Origin: Brachybacterium saurashtrense
GTDB lineage: Bacteria > Actinomycetota > Actinomycetes > Actinomycetales > Dermabacteraceae
NCBI RefSeq assembly: GCF_003355475.1
Contig: NZ_CP031356.1
Span: forward strand, 62,001-126,000
Direction of reading: 5' to 3'
DNA length: 64,000 bases
Positions 1 to 8,069 of this stretch are shown piece after piece. Made by a program: the position numbers and the translations under genes. Within the stretch, counting starts at the first letter, position 1, and each line of letters starts with the position of its first letter. A model generated the notes under the pieces. It worked only from the letters and a program-made list of their open reading frames with translations, was not told the origin of the DNA and ran no database searches.

Positions 1-262
1 GGTCGAACCCGGAGATCACCAGCACGCTCGCCCCCAGCGCGCGCAGGCGCGGTGTGATCTCGATGCCGGTCGCGCCGGGCATGCGCACATCGGTGAGCAC
101 CACGTCGGGGCGGTGCGCCCGGGTCTCCTCGACCGCCGCGGCACCGTCGGCCGCCCGGCCCACCACGGTGATGTCCGGGGCCGAGTCGAGCAGGGCCACC
201 AGGCCGGAGAGGACGCCGGGATGGTCGTCGGCGACCACCACGCGGATCGGGGGAGTGCTCAT
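1..262 (-). CDS. NarL/DesR-type response regulator, N-terminal receiver part (cut by window edge)
   Basis: Receiver domain of a two-component response regulator; only the first 87 codons lie in the window. The protein opens with a beta strand and the acidic pair D12-D13 (RVVVADDHPG), and the phospho-acceptor is D58 in VLTDVRMPG, followed by the usual helix and the next strand. The ATG at 262-260 overlaps the stop of the upstream kinase gene (ATGA), so the two are translationally coupled and form a cognate pair. The DNA-binding half (expected LuxR-type helix-turn-helix) lies outside. Family assignment to NarL/FixJ is inferred from the kinase type and the receiver sequence; the target genes cannot be told from here. 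Confidence 0.9.
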   Translation of the reverse strand, partial: MSTPPIRVVVADDHPGVLSGLVALLDSAPDITVVGRAADGAAAVEETRAHRPDVVLTDVRMPGATGIEITPRLRALGASVLVISGFD

Positions 263-1482
263 GTGGGGGGCTCCTCGAGGTCGGGTGCGAAGGGGTGCTC
301 GCCGCGGGCGCACAGCGGCAGACGCGCCTCCACCTGCCACCGGGAGGTGTCGTCGGGGAGAGGGCCGGCGCTCGCGGTGCCGCCCACCGCCGCGGCCCGG
401 TGCGCGAGGGCGCCGCGCCCCACCCCGGTGCGGGGTGCGGCGTCGTCGGACCGCTCGTTGGTGAGCGTCAGCACCGCCGCGTCCTCCTCGCGCCGCGCGG
501 TCATCGTCATCGGCGCCCGGCCGTGGCGCACCGCATTGGTGACCGCTTCGGCGCCGATGCGCAGCAGCGCGGCCTGCGCCGACGGCTCCACCTGGGCGGG
601 GTCGCTCAGCGCCGGTTCGACCTCGACCCGGGCCTGCGGGTCCCGCCCCCGCAGCCGCGCGCTGAGGGAGGGCCAGTCCAGCGTGGCCTGCGGCAGCGCC
701 CCGGCCTCCTCGCTGGAGAGCACCCCGATCATCGAGCGCAGGTCCCGCAGCGCCGCCCGGGCGGAGTCCCCGGCGGTGCGCAGGGAGCTCTCCCGCTCCG
801 CGGCGTCCTCCAGGCTCGCGGCGAGACCGGTGTGGAGCGAGACGGCGCTGAGATGGCCCGCCACCACGTCGTGCAGGTCGTGGGCGATGGTGCGCCGCTC
901 CGCCTCCACGGCGCGGGACGTGCGCACGGCCGCGAGCTCCTGCTCGAGCCCGGCGAGGCGTTCGGCCGCGAACCGGGCCTCACGATGGTGGCGCACCTCC
1001 CAGCCCCACAGCAGCGGGGTGGCGAGCACGAGCACGATGAGCATCGCCAGCAGCAGCACCTGCGGCCCGGGCACCCCGGCCACCAGTGCGGCGAGCATGC
1101 CGAGGGACCCGGTCGTGATCGCGAGGCCCGTGGTGAGGCGGGCGAGGCGCGCGCTGCCGTGCATCACCGGGTCGAACAGCGCCTCGAACAGCAGCAGATA
1201 GGCGCCGATGTTCCCGCCCCCGAGCAGCTCGGCGAGGCTCAGCGGCCCGGCGACCGCGAGCGTGACCGCCGGGCGGCGCCGCCGCCACAGAAGGCTCGCG
1301 CAGGAGACCAGCAGGAGGGTGAGAGAGACCGGCAGCCCCCATCCGTCCCGCCCCGACAGCAGCCCCGAGCTCTGCAGCCCCAGCAGCGGCAGCGCCACGA
1401 CGACCCCGGCGTACAGGGCGGCGACCAGCAGGTCGCGCCCGAGTCCGGGCTCGTGCTCGACGGGCTCGACGGCGGAGGGCAT
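259..1482 (-). CDS. Sensor histidine kinase, NarL/DesK (HisKA_3) type
   Basis: Membrane sensor kinase of 407 residues. Residues 15-160 hold about five hydrophobic segments and no sizeable extracellular domain, so the stimulus is probably sensed in or at the membrane. A linker helix (165-195) leads to the dimerisation/phospho-acceptor helix HDLHDVV, with H204 in the canonical LHD position of the HisKA_3 family. The C-terminal part carries a HATPase_c domain with the N-box (EAVTNAVRHG) and a G-box near residue 365 (GVGRGALAHRA). The gene is the first of a two-gene operon with the response regulator. The start ATG lies exactly six bases after TAGCCT, so the mRNA is probably leaderless. It may monitor envelope state; the ligand is unknown. 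Confidence 0.92.
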   Translation of the reverse strand: MPSAVEPVEHEPGLGRDLLVAALYAGVVVALPLLGLQSSGLLSGRDGWGLPVSLTLLLVSCASLLWRRRRPAVTLAVAGPLSLAELLGGGNIGAYLLLFEALFDPVMHGSARLARLTTGLAITTGSLGMLAALVAGVPGPQVLLLAMLIVLVLATPLLWGWEVRHHREARFAAERLAGLEQELAAVRTSRAVEAERRTIAHDLHDVVAGHLSAVSLHTGLAASLEDAAERESSLRTAGDSARAALRDLRSMIGVLSSEEAGALPQATLDWPSLSARLRGRDPQARVEVEPALSDPAQVEPSAQAALLRIGAEAVTNAVRHGRAPMTMTARREEDAAVLTLTNERSDDAAPRTGVGRGALAHRAAAVGGTASAGPLPDDTSRWQVEARLPLCARGEHPFAPDLEEPPT

Positions 1483-1494
1483 GCTCCGAGGCTA
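1483..1494 (-). promoter_or_regulatory. Leaderless -10 box of the sensor kinase gene
   Basis: On the minus strand TAGCCT (1494-1489) is followed by six bases (CGGAGC) and then the ATG at 1482. A TAnnnT box six to seven bases before a start codon is the known signature of leaderless transcription in Actinobacteria. No Shine-Dalgarno sequence of usual spacing would be transcribed. Confidence 0.55.
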
Positions 1495-1584
1495 CGCGGG
1501 CGGGGATCCCCGCGGAGGGCGGCCCGCGCGGTTCCTCCCAAGGGGGGAGGACCGCGCCCCGCCGCACCGGGAAGGATGATCGTC

Positions 1585-2334
1585 ATGGATGTGCTGACCG
1601 ATGCCGCCGGCCCGCTGGGCCTGGTGCTGCTGGCCCTGGTGGACTCGACCTCGATGGGCACGCTGGTGATCCCCGTGATCCTGCTGGTGGTGGGAGAGGG
1701 CGGGGCGCGCCGCGTGGCCGGCCGCACCCTGCTGTACCTGCTGGTGATCGGGGTGTTCTACCTGGTGCTCGGCGTGGCGCTGCTGGCCGGTCTGCTGCCG
1801 CTGCTGGCACGCTTCGGGCACCTGCTGGGTGCCCCGCCGGTGATGCTGGTGCTCGCCGTGCTGGGCGTGCTGGCGGTGATCTGGTCCTTCCGGCTGGAAC
1901 CGGCGGCGATCGAGAAGCGGGGAGGGGACCCGCAGGCCTCCGCCCGGCGCTGGACCCTCCGCGCCCGGCGCGCCTCCGGCCGTCCCGCGCTGCTGGTCTC
2001 GCTGGCGCTGGTAGCCGGGGTGATCGAGGCGGCCTCGATGCTCCCGTACCTCGCGGCTATGGGGCTGGTGGCAGAGATGGGGCTGGGGCTGGGGGCCGGG
2101 GCGCTGGTCCTGGCCGGCTACTGCACGGTGATGATCCTGCCCGCCGCGGTGCTGTGCGGGGTGCGGGCGCTGCTGGGGGCGCGGGCGGACCGCCTCCTCG
2201 AGCGACTCCACGACCGCGCGGTGCGCAGCGCCCCGAGCGCCTTCTCCTGGATGCTGGGAATCGTGGGCGTGGTGGTGGTGGTGAACACCGCCGGGCCCGC
2301 GCTGGAGTGGCTCGGCGGGAACGCGGGCCCCTGA
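1585..2334 (+). CDS. GAP-family (Sap, sulfolipid-1-addressing-like) integral membrane protein
   Basis: Polytopic membrane protein of 249 residues with about six transmembrane segments in two groups of three, separated by a basic cytosolic loop (about residues 95-135). The N-terminal segment contains LLALVDSTSMGTLVIPVILL, which resembles the signature of the GAP/Sap family known from mycobacteria, where members help move glycolipids to the surface. Two starts are possible: ATG 1576 and ATG 1585. The GGAAGG at 1570-1575 has correct spacing only for 1585, which I chose. It is divergent from the two-component operon upstream. The substrate here is unknown; a role in lipid or small-molecule export is only family inference. 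Confidence 0.8.
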   Translation: MDVLTDAAGPLGLVLLALVDSTSMGTLVIPVILLVVGEGGARRVAGRTLLYLLVIGVFYLVLGVALLAGLLPLLARFGHLLGAPPVMLVLAVLGVLAVIWSFRLEPAAIEKRGGDPQASARRWTLRARRASGRPALLVSLALVAGVIEAASMLPYLAAMGLVAEMGLGLGAGALVLAGYCTVMILPAAVLCGVRALLGARADRLLERLHDRAVRSAPSAFSWMLGIVGVVVVVNTAGPALEWLGGNAGP

Positions 2335-2339
2335 CCGGG

Positions 2340-2367
2340 GCGGACGGTTCCCGAGCATCCCGTCCGC
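2340..2367 (+). terminator. Stem-loop terminator after the GAP-family gene
   Basis: GCGGACGG (2340-2347) and CCGTCCGC (2360-2367) form a perfect 8-bp stem with a 12-base loop, six bases after the stop codon at 2334. There is no clear T-run, as is common in GC-rich Actinobacteria. It separates the membrane protein gene from the DeoR operon. Confidence 0.5.
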
Positions 2368-2384
2368 GGTGGTCACAGGGCCGG

Positions 2385-2390
2385 TAGACT
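2385..2390 (+). promoter_or_regulatory. -10 box of the DeoR-LacI-hydrolase operon
   Basis: TAGACT fits the actinobacterial TAnnnT -10 pattern and lies 42 bases before the ATG at 2432, leaving a short leader that contains the purine-rich Shine-Dalgarno stretch 2411-2424. No good -35 hexamer is visible. Confidence 0.4.
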
Positions 2391-2431
2391 CCCGGCAATC
2401 CGCGCACGCCGAGAGGGGAGGGGCCCGCACC

Positions 2432-3280
2432 ATGCCGCCCACGGACGAGGGAGCCGACCGCCACGCCCCGCCGGTGCGCGGCCGGCGCGCCCGCCTGGAC
2501 CACGTGCTGGACCTCATCATCGAGGAGGGCCACCTGGGGGTGGACGATCTCATCGAGCGGCTGGGCATCTCCCCGGCCACCGCGCGGCGCGACCTCGACA
2601 CCCTCGCCGAGCAGCAGCTCGTGATCCGCACCCACGGCGGCGCCTCCGCCCATCCGGACGCGAGCGCCCTGCCCATGCGCTACCGGGCCGCGCGCAACGC
2701 CGGCGCCAAGGAGGCGATCGCCCGGTGCGCCGTGGAGCTCGCCGAGCCCGGCAGCGTGCTGGGCCTGAACGGCGGCACCACCACCACGGCCCTGGCGCAG
2801 GAGCTCGCCGCCCACCCCGCCTTCCGTGAGGCGCCGCGGCAGACGGTCCTGGTCACCAACGCGATCAACATCGCCCAGGAGCTGGCGGTGCGGCGGCACC
2901 TGCAGCTGGTGGTGACCGGCGGCGTGGTGAAGGAGGCCAGCTTCGAGCTGGTGGGCTCCTGGGCGGAGCAGCTGCTGGCGCAGATCCGCATCGACACCCT
3001 GTTTCTGGGCGTGGACGGCCTCACCGCCGTCGACGGCGCCCGCACCCACGACGAGGCGGAGGCGTCGATCTCGGCCCGCCTCATCGAGCGCTCCACCCGC
3101 GTGGTGGTGCTCGCGGACGCGGAGAAGATCGGCACCGGCGCCTTCGCGAGGATCGTGCCCACCACGGGGATCCACGACCTGGTCACCGAGGAGTCCTCCG
3201 ATCCGGAGGTCCTCGCCGCGCTGCGCGAGGCCGGGGTGCGGGTGCACCTGGCCCCCGCCGAGCACGGGAGGGCCGGCTGA
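2432..3280 (+). CDS. DeoR/GlpR-family transcriptional regulator
   Basis: Cytosolic repressor of 282 residues. An N-terminal winged helix-turn-helix (about residues 20-75) contains the DeoR signature region, with LGISPATARRDL as recognition helix and THGGAS at the wing end. The rest is the sugar-phosphate-binding DeoRC domain, with the typical NGGTTT loop near residue 110 and the FLGVDGL and DEAE segments near 190-210. The start was chosen for the GAGAGGGGAGGGG stretch seven bases upstream. It is followed after one base by a LacI-type gene, so two regulators of different families are co-transcribed. Family members respond to phosphorylated sugars; the effector here is unknown. Confidence 0.93.
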   Translation: MPPTDEGADRHAPPVRGRRARLDHVLDLIIEEGHLGVDDLIERLGISPATARRDLDTLAEQQLVIRTHGGASAHPDASALPMRYRAARNAGAKEAIARCAVELAEPGSVLGLNGGTTTTALAQELAAHPAFREAPRQTVLVTNAINIAQELAVRRHLQLVVTGGVVKEASFELVGSWAEQLLAQIRIDTLFLGVDGLTAVDGARTHDEAEASISARLIERSTRVVVLADAEKIGTGAFARIVPTTGIHDLVTEESSDPEVLAALREAGVRVHLAPAEHGRAG

Positions 3281-3281
3281 G

Positions 3282-4322
3282 ATGGCCAGAGCATCCCGGG
3301 GCACCGTGACCCTGGCCGACGTGGCCCGCGTCGCCGGCGTGTCCCTGGCCACCGCCTCCTTCGTGCTCTCCGGCCGGGCGGGCGCCCGCTCCGCCGGCTC
3401 GGAGGAGACCAAGGCGAAGGTGCGTGCGGCGGCGGCCGAGCTCGGCTACGTCCCCAACCGGCACGCGCAGGCCATGCGCACCGGTCGCGGCGGCGGGATC
3501 GTGCTGGCGTTGGGCACCCTCGACGACCCGTGGGGCGTGCAGCTGGCCACGCAGGTGCGGGAGGACGCCCTCGCCCACGACCTCTCCACCCTGATCCTCG
3601 CCGACGAGCGCTGGTACGAGTACCTGATGGGCGCCTCCGCCGATGCCGCCCTGGTGACCAGCATCGACTTCGTGGACGACGGGCCCGAGCGGGTGCGCCG
3701 CCTGGCGGCGTCCACGCAGACGGGCCTGATCGCCTTCAGCGCCCGGATGGAGCCGGAACGGTTCGACGTGGTGCGCTCCACCCCGGTCCCCGCGATCGGC
3801 CGCGCCTACGAGCGGCTGCGCGCCCGCCATCGTCGGGTGCGGCTGCTCGCCCCCGAGCTGGGCCGGCGCCCCGGCGGCACCCTCGAGCATCCCCGCACCC
3901 GCGCGTTCCTCGACGCCGCGCAGGCCCACGGCGACGGACCGGGGGAGGACCTCCTCCACCTGGTCCCCGAGGGCAGCCGCGACACCTACCTCGCCGGCCT
4001 GGAGTGGATGAGCGGCCCGGACCGGCCCGAGGCCGTCATCTGCTTCACCGGCTACCAGGCGGTGGCGCTGCAGCTCGCCGCCGAGCGGGCCGGCCTGCGG
4101 ATCCCCGAGGACCTCGAGTTCGTGGCCATCGGCGACGTCCCCGCCGCCTCCGAGTTCTTCGGCCCGATCAGCTACTACGGCGTGGACGACGTCTTCGCGC
4201 GGCTCTCGCGCATCATCGTGGGCCGTGCGGCGGACCGCGAGGATCGCCCCGGCGCCCTGCACACCTTCGACTGGGAGTTCTTCCCCGGCACCACCACCCG
4301 CGACCCCGAGGAGAGCGCGTGA
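3282..4322 (+). CDS. LacI-family transcriptional regulator
   Basis: Regulator of 346 residues. The LacI headpiece is clear at the N terminus (TLADVARVAGVSLATASFVL, residues 10-29), followed by the hinge helix region (LGYVPNRHAQAM) and a periplasmic-binding-protein-like effector domain. That effector domain differs from sugar-type LacI proteins: the segment around residues 55-150 is shortened and lacks the usual V-I-P-S start, so the ligand may not be a plain sugar. It begins one base after the DeoR stop and its own stop overlaps the next gene (GTGA), so all three genes are translationally coupled. Confidence 0.9.
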   Translation: MARASRGTVTLADVARVAGVSLATASFVLSGRAGARSAGSEETKAKVRAAAAELGYVPNRHAQAMRTGRGGGIVLALGTLDDPWGVQLATQVREDALAHDLSTLILADERWYEYLMGASADAALVTSIDFVDDGPERVRRLAASTQTGLIAFSARMEPERFDVVRSTPVPAIGRAYERLRARHRRVRLLAPELGRRPGGTLEHPRTRAFLDAAQAHGDGPGEDLLHLVPEGSRDTYLAGLEWMSGPDRPEAVICFTGYQAVALQLAAERAGLRIPEDLEFVAIGDVPAASEFFGPISYYGVDDVFARLSRIIVGRAADREDRPGALHTFDWEFFPGTTTRDPEESA

Positions 4323-5596
4323 GGCGCACCTGGACCCTGCCCGGCCTGCACATCGAGGACGTCACCCTGCCGGTGCCGCTGGACCACGCCGATCCGGCCG
4401 GCCCGCGGATCGAGGTGTTCGCCCGGATCCTCACCGCCGAGGGCGGGCAGGACCGCCCCCACCTGGTGTTCCTGCAGGGCGGGCCCGGCTCCGAGGCGCC
4501 GCGGCCGCTGGACGCCTCCACCCCGGGATGGCTGGGCCGGGCGCTGCGCGAGCACCGCGTGGTGATGCTCGACCAGCGCGGCACCGGCCTGTCCGGCCCC
4601 GTCGGCCCGGACACCGCGCTGCCCGAGGGCATGGGCGCCCCCACCCTGCGGGAGGCGACCCCCGCCCAGCAGGCCCACCACCTCACCCACTTCCGGGCGG
4701 ACGCGATCGTGGCGGACGCCGAGATGCTGCGCGAGCACCTGGGGATCGAGCGCTGGGCGCTGCTGGGGCAGTCCTTCGGCGGCTTCACCGCCCTGCGCTA
4801 CCTCAGCGCCGCCGCGGCCGGCGTCTCCACCGTGCTGTTCACCGGCGGCCTGCCTGCCGTGGGCCCCGGCCCGGACGAGGTCTACGCCACGACCTGGGAG
4901 GGCATGATCGCCCGGTCCGAGCGCTTCTGGGAGCGGTTCCCCGGTGACCGCGACCGGTTCCGCCGCCTCGCCGAGCGCGCGGACGCCGGGCGGCTGCGCC
5001 TGCCGGACGGGCAGCGGGTCTCGGTGGAGCGGCTGCGCCGACTGGGCCACCTGCTGGGCGCCTCCCAGGGCGCCGAGCGGCTCCACCACCTGCTGGCCCT
5101 GGACCCCGCCGCGCCCGCCCTCGCCCACGATCTCGCCGCCGCGCTGCCCTTCGGCGGCCGCAATCCGCTGTACGCGGTGCTGCACGAGAGCTGCTGGGCC
5201 GACGGGGTCGCCACCCGGTGGGCGGCGGACCGCACGCAGCCGGACGCGGTGCGGCAGGACCCGACCCTGCTGGCGGGGGAGCACGTGCACCGCAGCCTCT
5301 TCGCCGAGGACCCGGAGCTGGCGGTGTGGGCGGAGGCGGCGGACCTGCTGGCCGCGCACGAGTGGCCGGCGCTGTACGACCCCGCCGCGCTGCGCGCCGC
5401 CGACGTGCCCGGCGCGGCCGCGGTGTACTACGACGACGCCTACGTGCCGCGCGAGACCTCCCTCGCCACCGCCTCGCTGCTGCCCCGCCTGCGCCCCTGG
5501 ATCACCAGCGAGTACGAGCACAACGGCCTGCGCGCCGGCGGCGAGACCGTGCTCGACCACCTGCTGGACCTCGCCGCAGGGCGCCGCACCGCCTGA
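4319..5596 (+). CDS. Alpha/beta hydrolase, proline iminopeptidase (S33)-like
   Basis: Predicted cytosolic hydrolase of 425 residues, GTG start overlapping the LacI stop. The oxyanion-hole motif appears as FLQGGPGSE (family HGGPG), the nucleophile elbow as GQSFGGF with S152, and a likely acid/histidine pair near the C terminus (YYDDAY and EYEHNGL). This order and length fit the S33 prolyl aminopeptidase subgroup, which removes N-terminal proline from peptides. No signal peptide is present. Linkage to DeoR and LacI regulators suggests induction together with a carbon or peptide source; the real substrate could also be an ester or amide. Confidence 0.85.
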   Translation: MRRTWTLPGLHIEDVTLPVPLDHADPAGPRIEVFARILTAEGGQDRPHLVFLQGGPGSEAPRPLDASTPGWLGRALREHRVVMLDQRGTGLSGPVGPDTALPEGMGAPTLREATPAQQAHHLTHFRADAIVADAEMLREHLGIERWALLGQSFGGFTALRYLSAAAAGVSTVLFTGGLPAVGPGPDEVYATTWEGMIARSERFWERFPGDRDRFRRLAERADAGRLRLPDGQRVSVERLRRLGHLLGASQGAERLHHLLALDPAAPALAHDLAAALPFGGRNPLYAVLHESCWADGVATRWAADRTQPDAVRQDPTLLAGEHVHRSLFAEDPELAVWAEAADLLAAHEWPALYDPAALRAADVPGAAAVYYDDAYVPRETSLATASLLPRLRPWITSEYEHNGLRAGGETVLDHLLDLAAGRRTA

Positions 5597-5700
5597 TCTC
5601 CGCCGACCCGTCCGGCGTGACCTCGCCCACACCGGCGCGGTGATGAGGCAGGTCACAGGGGCGTCGACGCCACCATTGCCATCCACTGGTCAGGATCGGC

Positions 5701-5730
5701 TCGACATAATAGTGAGAGGCCACTAATAAT
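5701..5730 (+). promoter_or_regulatory. Promoter with overlapping dyad operator, before the MFS-TetR operon
   Basis: TCGACA (5701-5706, 5/6 of the -35 consensus) and AATAAT (5725-5730, 5/6 of the -10 consensus) are 18 bases apart. The spacer contains an inverted repeat, TAGTG (5710-5714) N6 CACTA (5721-5725). The AT-rich patch stands out in this GC-rich sequence. The TetR-family gene is the second gene downstream, so the dyad is a natural candidate for its autoregulatory operator. The rest of the 214-base gap (5597-5810) shows no coding signal; AAGGAG at 5798-5803 is the Shine-Dalgarno site of the transporter. Confidence 0.55.
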
Positions 5731-5810
5731 TCTCGCCAGGTCGCTCCACGCGGCCCACGACGACGCGCCGGCCACGGGCCGGGCGCGGCCCATGACGAAG
5801 GAGTCCACTC

Positions 5811-7151
5811 GTGTCGACACCCACGGCGGGTCCCGGCTTCGCCCCGGATCCCACCATCGACCTGCAGGGCAGCCCCAACCGGCTCGGCCCGAAGCTGCCC
5901 ATCCCGCACCTGGGGATCCAGCCCGATGCGACGAAGCCCTGGTGGTACATCGCCGGGATCGTGCTGGCCCAGTTCGGCCTGTTCGTGGCGCTGCTCGCCC
6001 CCGCCACCGTCTCGATCCAGCTGAAGATCACCACCCTCACCGACGTCCCGGCCGAGCAGGCCTCGATGACGGCGATGGTGATCGCCCCCGGCGCCCTCGC
6101 CGCGGTGATCTTCAACGCCCTGGGCGGGCGCATCTCCGACCGCACCACCTCGGGCCTGGGTCGGCGTCGGCCCTGGATCGTGCTGGGCAGCGCCGGCCTC
6201 ACGCTCGCCCTGGTGCTCATCGCCCTGGCCACCGGTCCGCTGCTGATGGCGGTGGGCTGGTTCATCTCCCAGGCCTTCGCGAACCTGGCCTTCGCCGCCT
6301 TCCTCGCCTCGGTGGCCGATCAGCTGCCCTCGGAGCAGTACGGCAAGACCTCCGGCCTCATCGGCATCGCCCAGAACGTGGGCATCATGGTGGCCACCTG
6401 GCTCAGCGCCTGGCTGAGCGGCGACATGCTCGCGCTGTTCCTGGTCCCGGCGCTGATCGGCCTGGCGCTGATGACGCTGTACGCGCTGATGATCCCCGAG
6501 CCGGTGCTCAAGGAGAACCGCTACCCGTTCAACCTGCGCGAGCTCGCCACCACCTTCTGGACCAACCCGCTGAAGCACCCCGACTTCGGGCTCGCCTGGT
6601 GGGGCCGTGCGCTGATCGTCCTCGCCTCGTACCTCTTCATCACCTTCCGGCTGCTGTACATGACCAACCACCTCGGCCTCGCCGCCGGGGCCGCGGCGGC
6701 CGCGGTCGCCGTGGGCGTCACCATCTACACCGTCGCCTCGATGGTGGCGAGCCTGCTGGCCGGCTGGCTCTCCGACTACCTGGGACGCCGCAAGGTGATG
6801 GTGGCCGTGGCGATCCTGCTGTTCGGCGTCGCCACCTACATGCTCCTGCACGCCGAGACCGTCACCGCGTTCTACCTGGTGGAGGCCGTGATGGGCTTCG
6901 CCTACGGCATGTACGTGGCCGTGGATCTCGCCCTGGTGCTCGACGTGCTGCCCGATCGCGAGAACGCCGGCAAGGACCTGGGCGTGTTCAACATGGCCAA
7001 TGCGCTGCCGCAGTCCCTCGCCCCCGGCATCGGCGGGTTCCTGCTGGCGAACCTGGGCGGCGGCACCGACTTCACCGCCCTGCTCGTCGCCGCGCTCATC
7101 GCGGCGGTCATCGGCGCCGTGCTCACGATGTTCATCCGCGGCGTGAAGTAG
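5811..7151 (+). CDS. MFS transporter, glycoside/SLC45-like
   Basis: Inner-membrane permease of 446 residues with about twelve transmembrane segments. The loop between segments 2 and 3 has GGRISDRTTSGLGRRRPWI, the form seen in the GPH and SLC45-like sugar/proton symporters, and a second GWLSDYLGRRK follows the central loop, the usual MFS duplication. The GTG start has AAGGAG seven bases upstream. The gene is transcribed with a TetR regulator 49 bases downstream and stands just before two peptidoglycan glycosidases, so uptake of an amino sugar or disaccharide is a reasonable guess; the substrate is not shown by the sequence. Confidence 0.88.
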   Translation: MSTPTAGPGFAPDPTIDLQGSPNRLGPKLPIPHLGIQPDATKPWWYIAGIVLAQFGLFVALLAPATVSIQLKITTLTDVPAEQASMTAMVIAPGALAAVIFNALGGRISDRTTSGLGRRRPWIVLGSAGLTLALVLIALATGPLLMAVGWFISQAFANLAFAAFLASVADQLPSEQYGKTSGLIGIAQNVGIMVATWLSAWLSGDMLALFLVPALIGLALMTLYALMIPEPVLKENRYPFNLRELATTFWTNPLKHPDFGLAWWGRALIVLASYLFITFRLLYMTNHLGLAAGAAAAAVAVGVTIYTVASMVASLLAGWLSDYLGRRKVMVAVAILLFGVATYMLLHAETVTAFYLVEAVMGFAYGMYVAVDLALVLDVLPDRENAGKDLGVFNMANALPQSLAPGIGGFLLANLGGGTDFTALLVAALIAAVIGAVLTMFIRGVK

Positions 7152-7200
7152 CACGCCGCCGGCGTGGAACACTGGTCTCCGATCGCGCCGAAGGAGACCC

Positions 7201-7839
7201 ATGACCACCGCCGCCTCCCGCTCCCGCTCCGCCCGTCGACGTCCCGGTCGTCCTCGCGGTCAGGACTCCGCGGTGGTGCGGGAGGCGGCGCTCGTGGCCG
7301 CGATGGAGCTCATCGCCCGGCAGGGCTTCGCGGCCACCTCGATGTCCCAGGTGGCCCACGCCGCGGGGATCTCCCCGTCGGGCCTCGCCCACCACTTCCG
7401 CTCCAAGCAGGCGCTGCTGGGCGCGGTGCTCGCCCGGCGCGATGAGCTGGACGCGGTGCCGCCGCGGCCCGACGAGGACGAGCCCTGGCGCGCCTACCGG
7501 GAGCTGGTGGACCTGGCCCGCCACAACATGGACAACCGCCAGATCGTGGCGCTGTTCATGACGATGGTGGGCGAGGCGGTCGCGCCGGAGCACCCGGCGC
7601 ACGAGTGGATGCTGCGCCACTACCGCGACGTGCTGGCGCAGCTCACCGCCCAGGTGCGCACCGATCAGGAGGCGGGGCGAGTGCGCGAGGACGCCCCCGC
7701 CGAGCGGATCGCCCGCGAGACCATCGCCCTCATGGACGGCCTCCAGGTGCAGTGGCTGCTGGACCCGGAGGTGGACATGTCCCGCGCGATGGCCGAGCAC
7801 CTCGCGGATCTGCGCCGCTGCTGGGACCTCGCCCCCTGA
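7201..7839 (+). CDS. TetR-family transcriptional regulator
   Basis: Repressor of 212 residues. The N terminus is very basic (many S/R residues, then RRRPGRPRG), followed by the TetR helix-turn-helix (about residues 25-70, with TSMSQVAHAAGISPSGLAHHF). The C-terminal half is a helical ligand-binding domain of TetR_C type. GAAGGAGA lies just upstream of the ATG. Position after the transporter gene suggests that it controls that transporter through the dyad at 5710-5725. The effector is unknown. Confidence 0.92.
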   Translation: MTTAASRSRSARRRPGRPRGQDSAVVREAALVAAMELIARQGFAATSMSQVAHAAGISPSGLAHHFRSKQALLGAVLARRDELDAVPPRPDEDEPWRAYRELVDLARHNMDNRQIVALFMTMVGEAVAPEHPAHEWMLRHYRDVLAQLTAQVRTDQEAGRVREDAPAERIARETIALMDGLQVQWLLDPEVDMSRAMAEHLADLRRCWDLAP

Positions 7840-7856
7840 GCCCTCGGGCGCCGCGA

Positions 7857-7871
7857 GACGCCCGCGGCGTC
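7857..7871 (+). terminator. Short stem-loop after the TetR gene
   Basis: GACGCC and GGCGTC form a perfect 6-bp stem around a 3-base loop, 17 bases after the TetR stop. No T-run follows. Confidence 0.4.
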
Positions 7872-7996
7872 CCCTGGTCGAGCCGACCGCCCGCCTCACG
7901 CCGTCGTGACCTGCGGGCATCGGTCCTCCTTCGCACGCCTGCGCGGAGCGGATCCTGCACGGACCGCGCGGCAGGCCTCGTCGACGCGCGGTGCGG

Positions 7997-8025
7997 TTGT
8001 GACCGCCGACACAGCGATGTAACGT
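7997..8025 (+). promoter_or_regulatory. Promoter of the namZ-nagZ operon
   Basis: TTGTGA (7997-8002) and TAACGT (8020-8025) are 17 bases apart, a good SigA-type arrangement with a TAnnnT -10 box. The predicted transcript begins near 8032 and gives a leader of about 38 bases before the ATG at 8070. The preceding part of the 230-base gap holds only the TetR terminator and no other signal I can see. Confidence 0.5.
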
Positions 8026-8069
8026 TTTGCACCGCGTGTTCCCTGCCCGACGATGATGACGGAGTCCCC

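Noticed and set aside
295-2334. Long open frame through the sensor kinase region into the GAP-family gene
   Set aside because: Only the last 249 codons have membrane-protein character and a ribosome site; the rest is the antisense of the kinase gene and low in complexity.
5676-5710. Alternative promoter TTGCCA with CATAAT before the MFS gene
   Set aside because: The spacing of 23 bases is too long; TCGACA with AATAAT at 18 bases is better.
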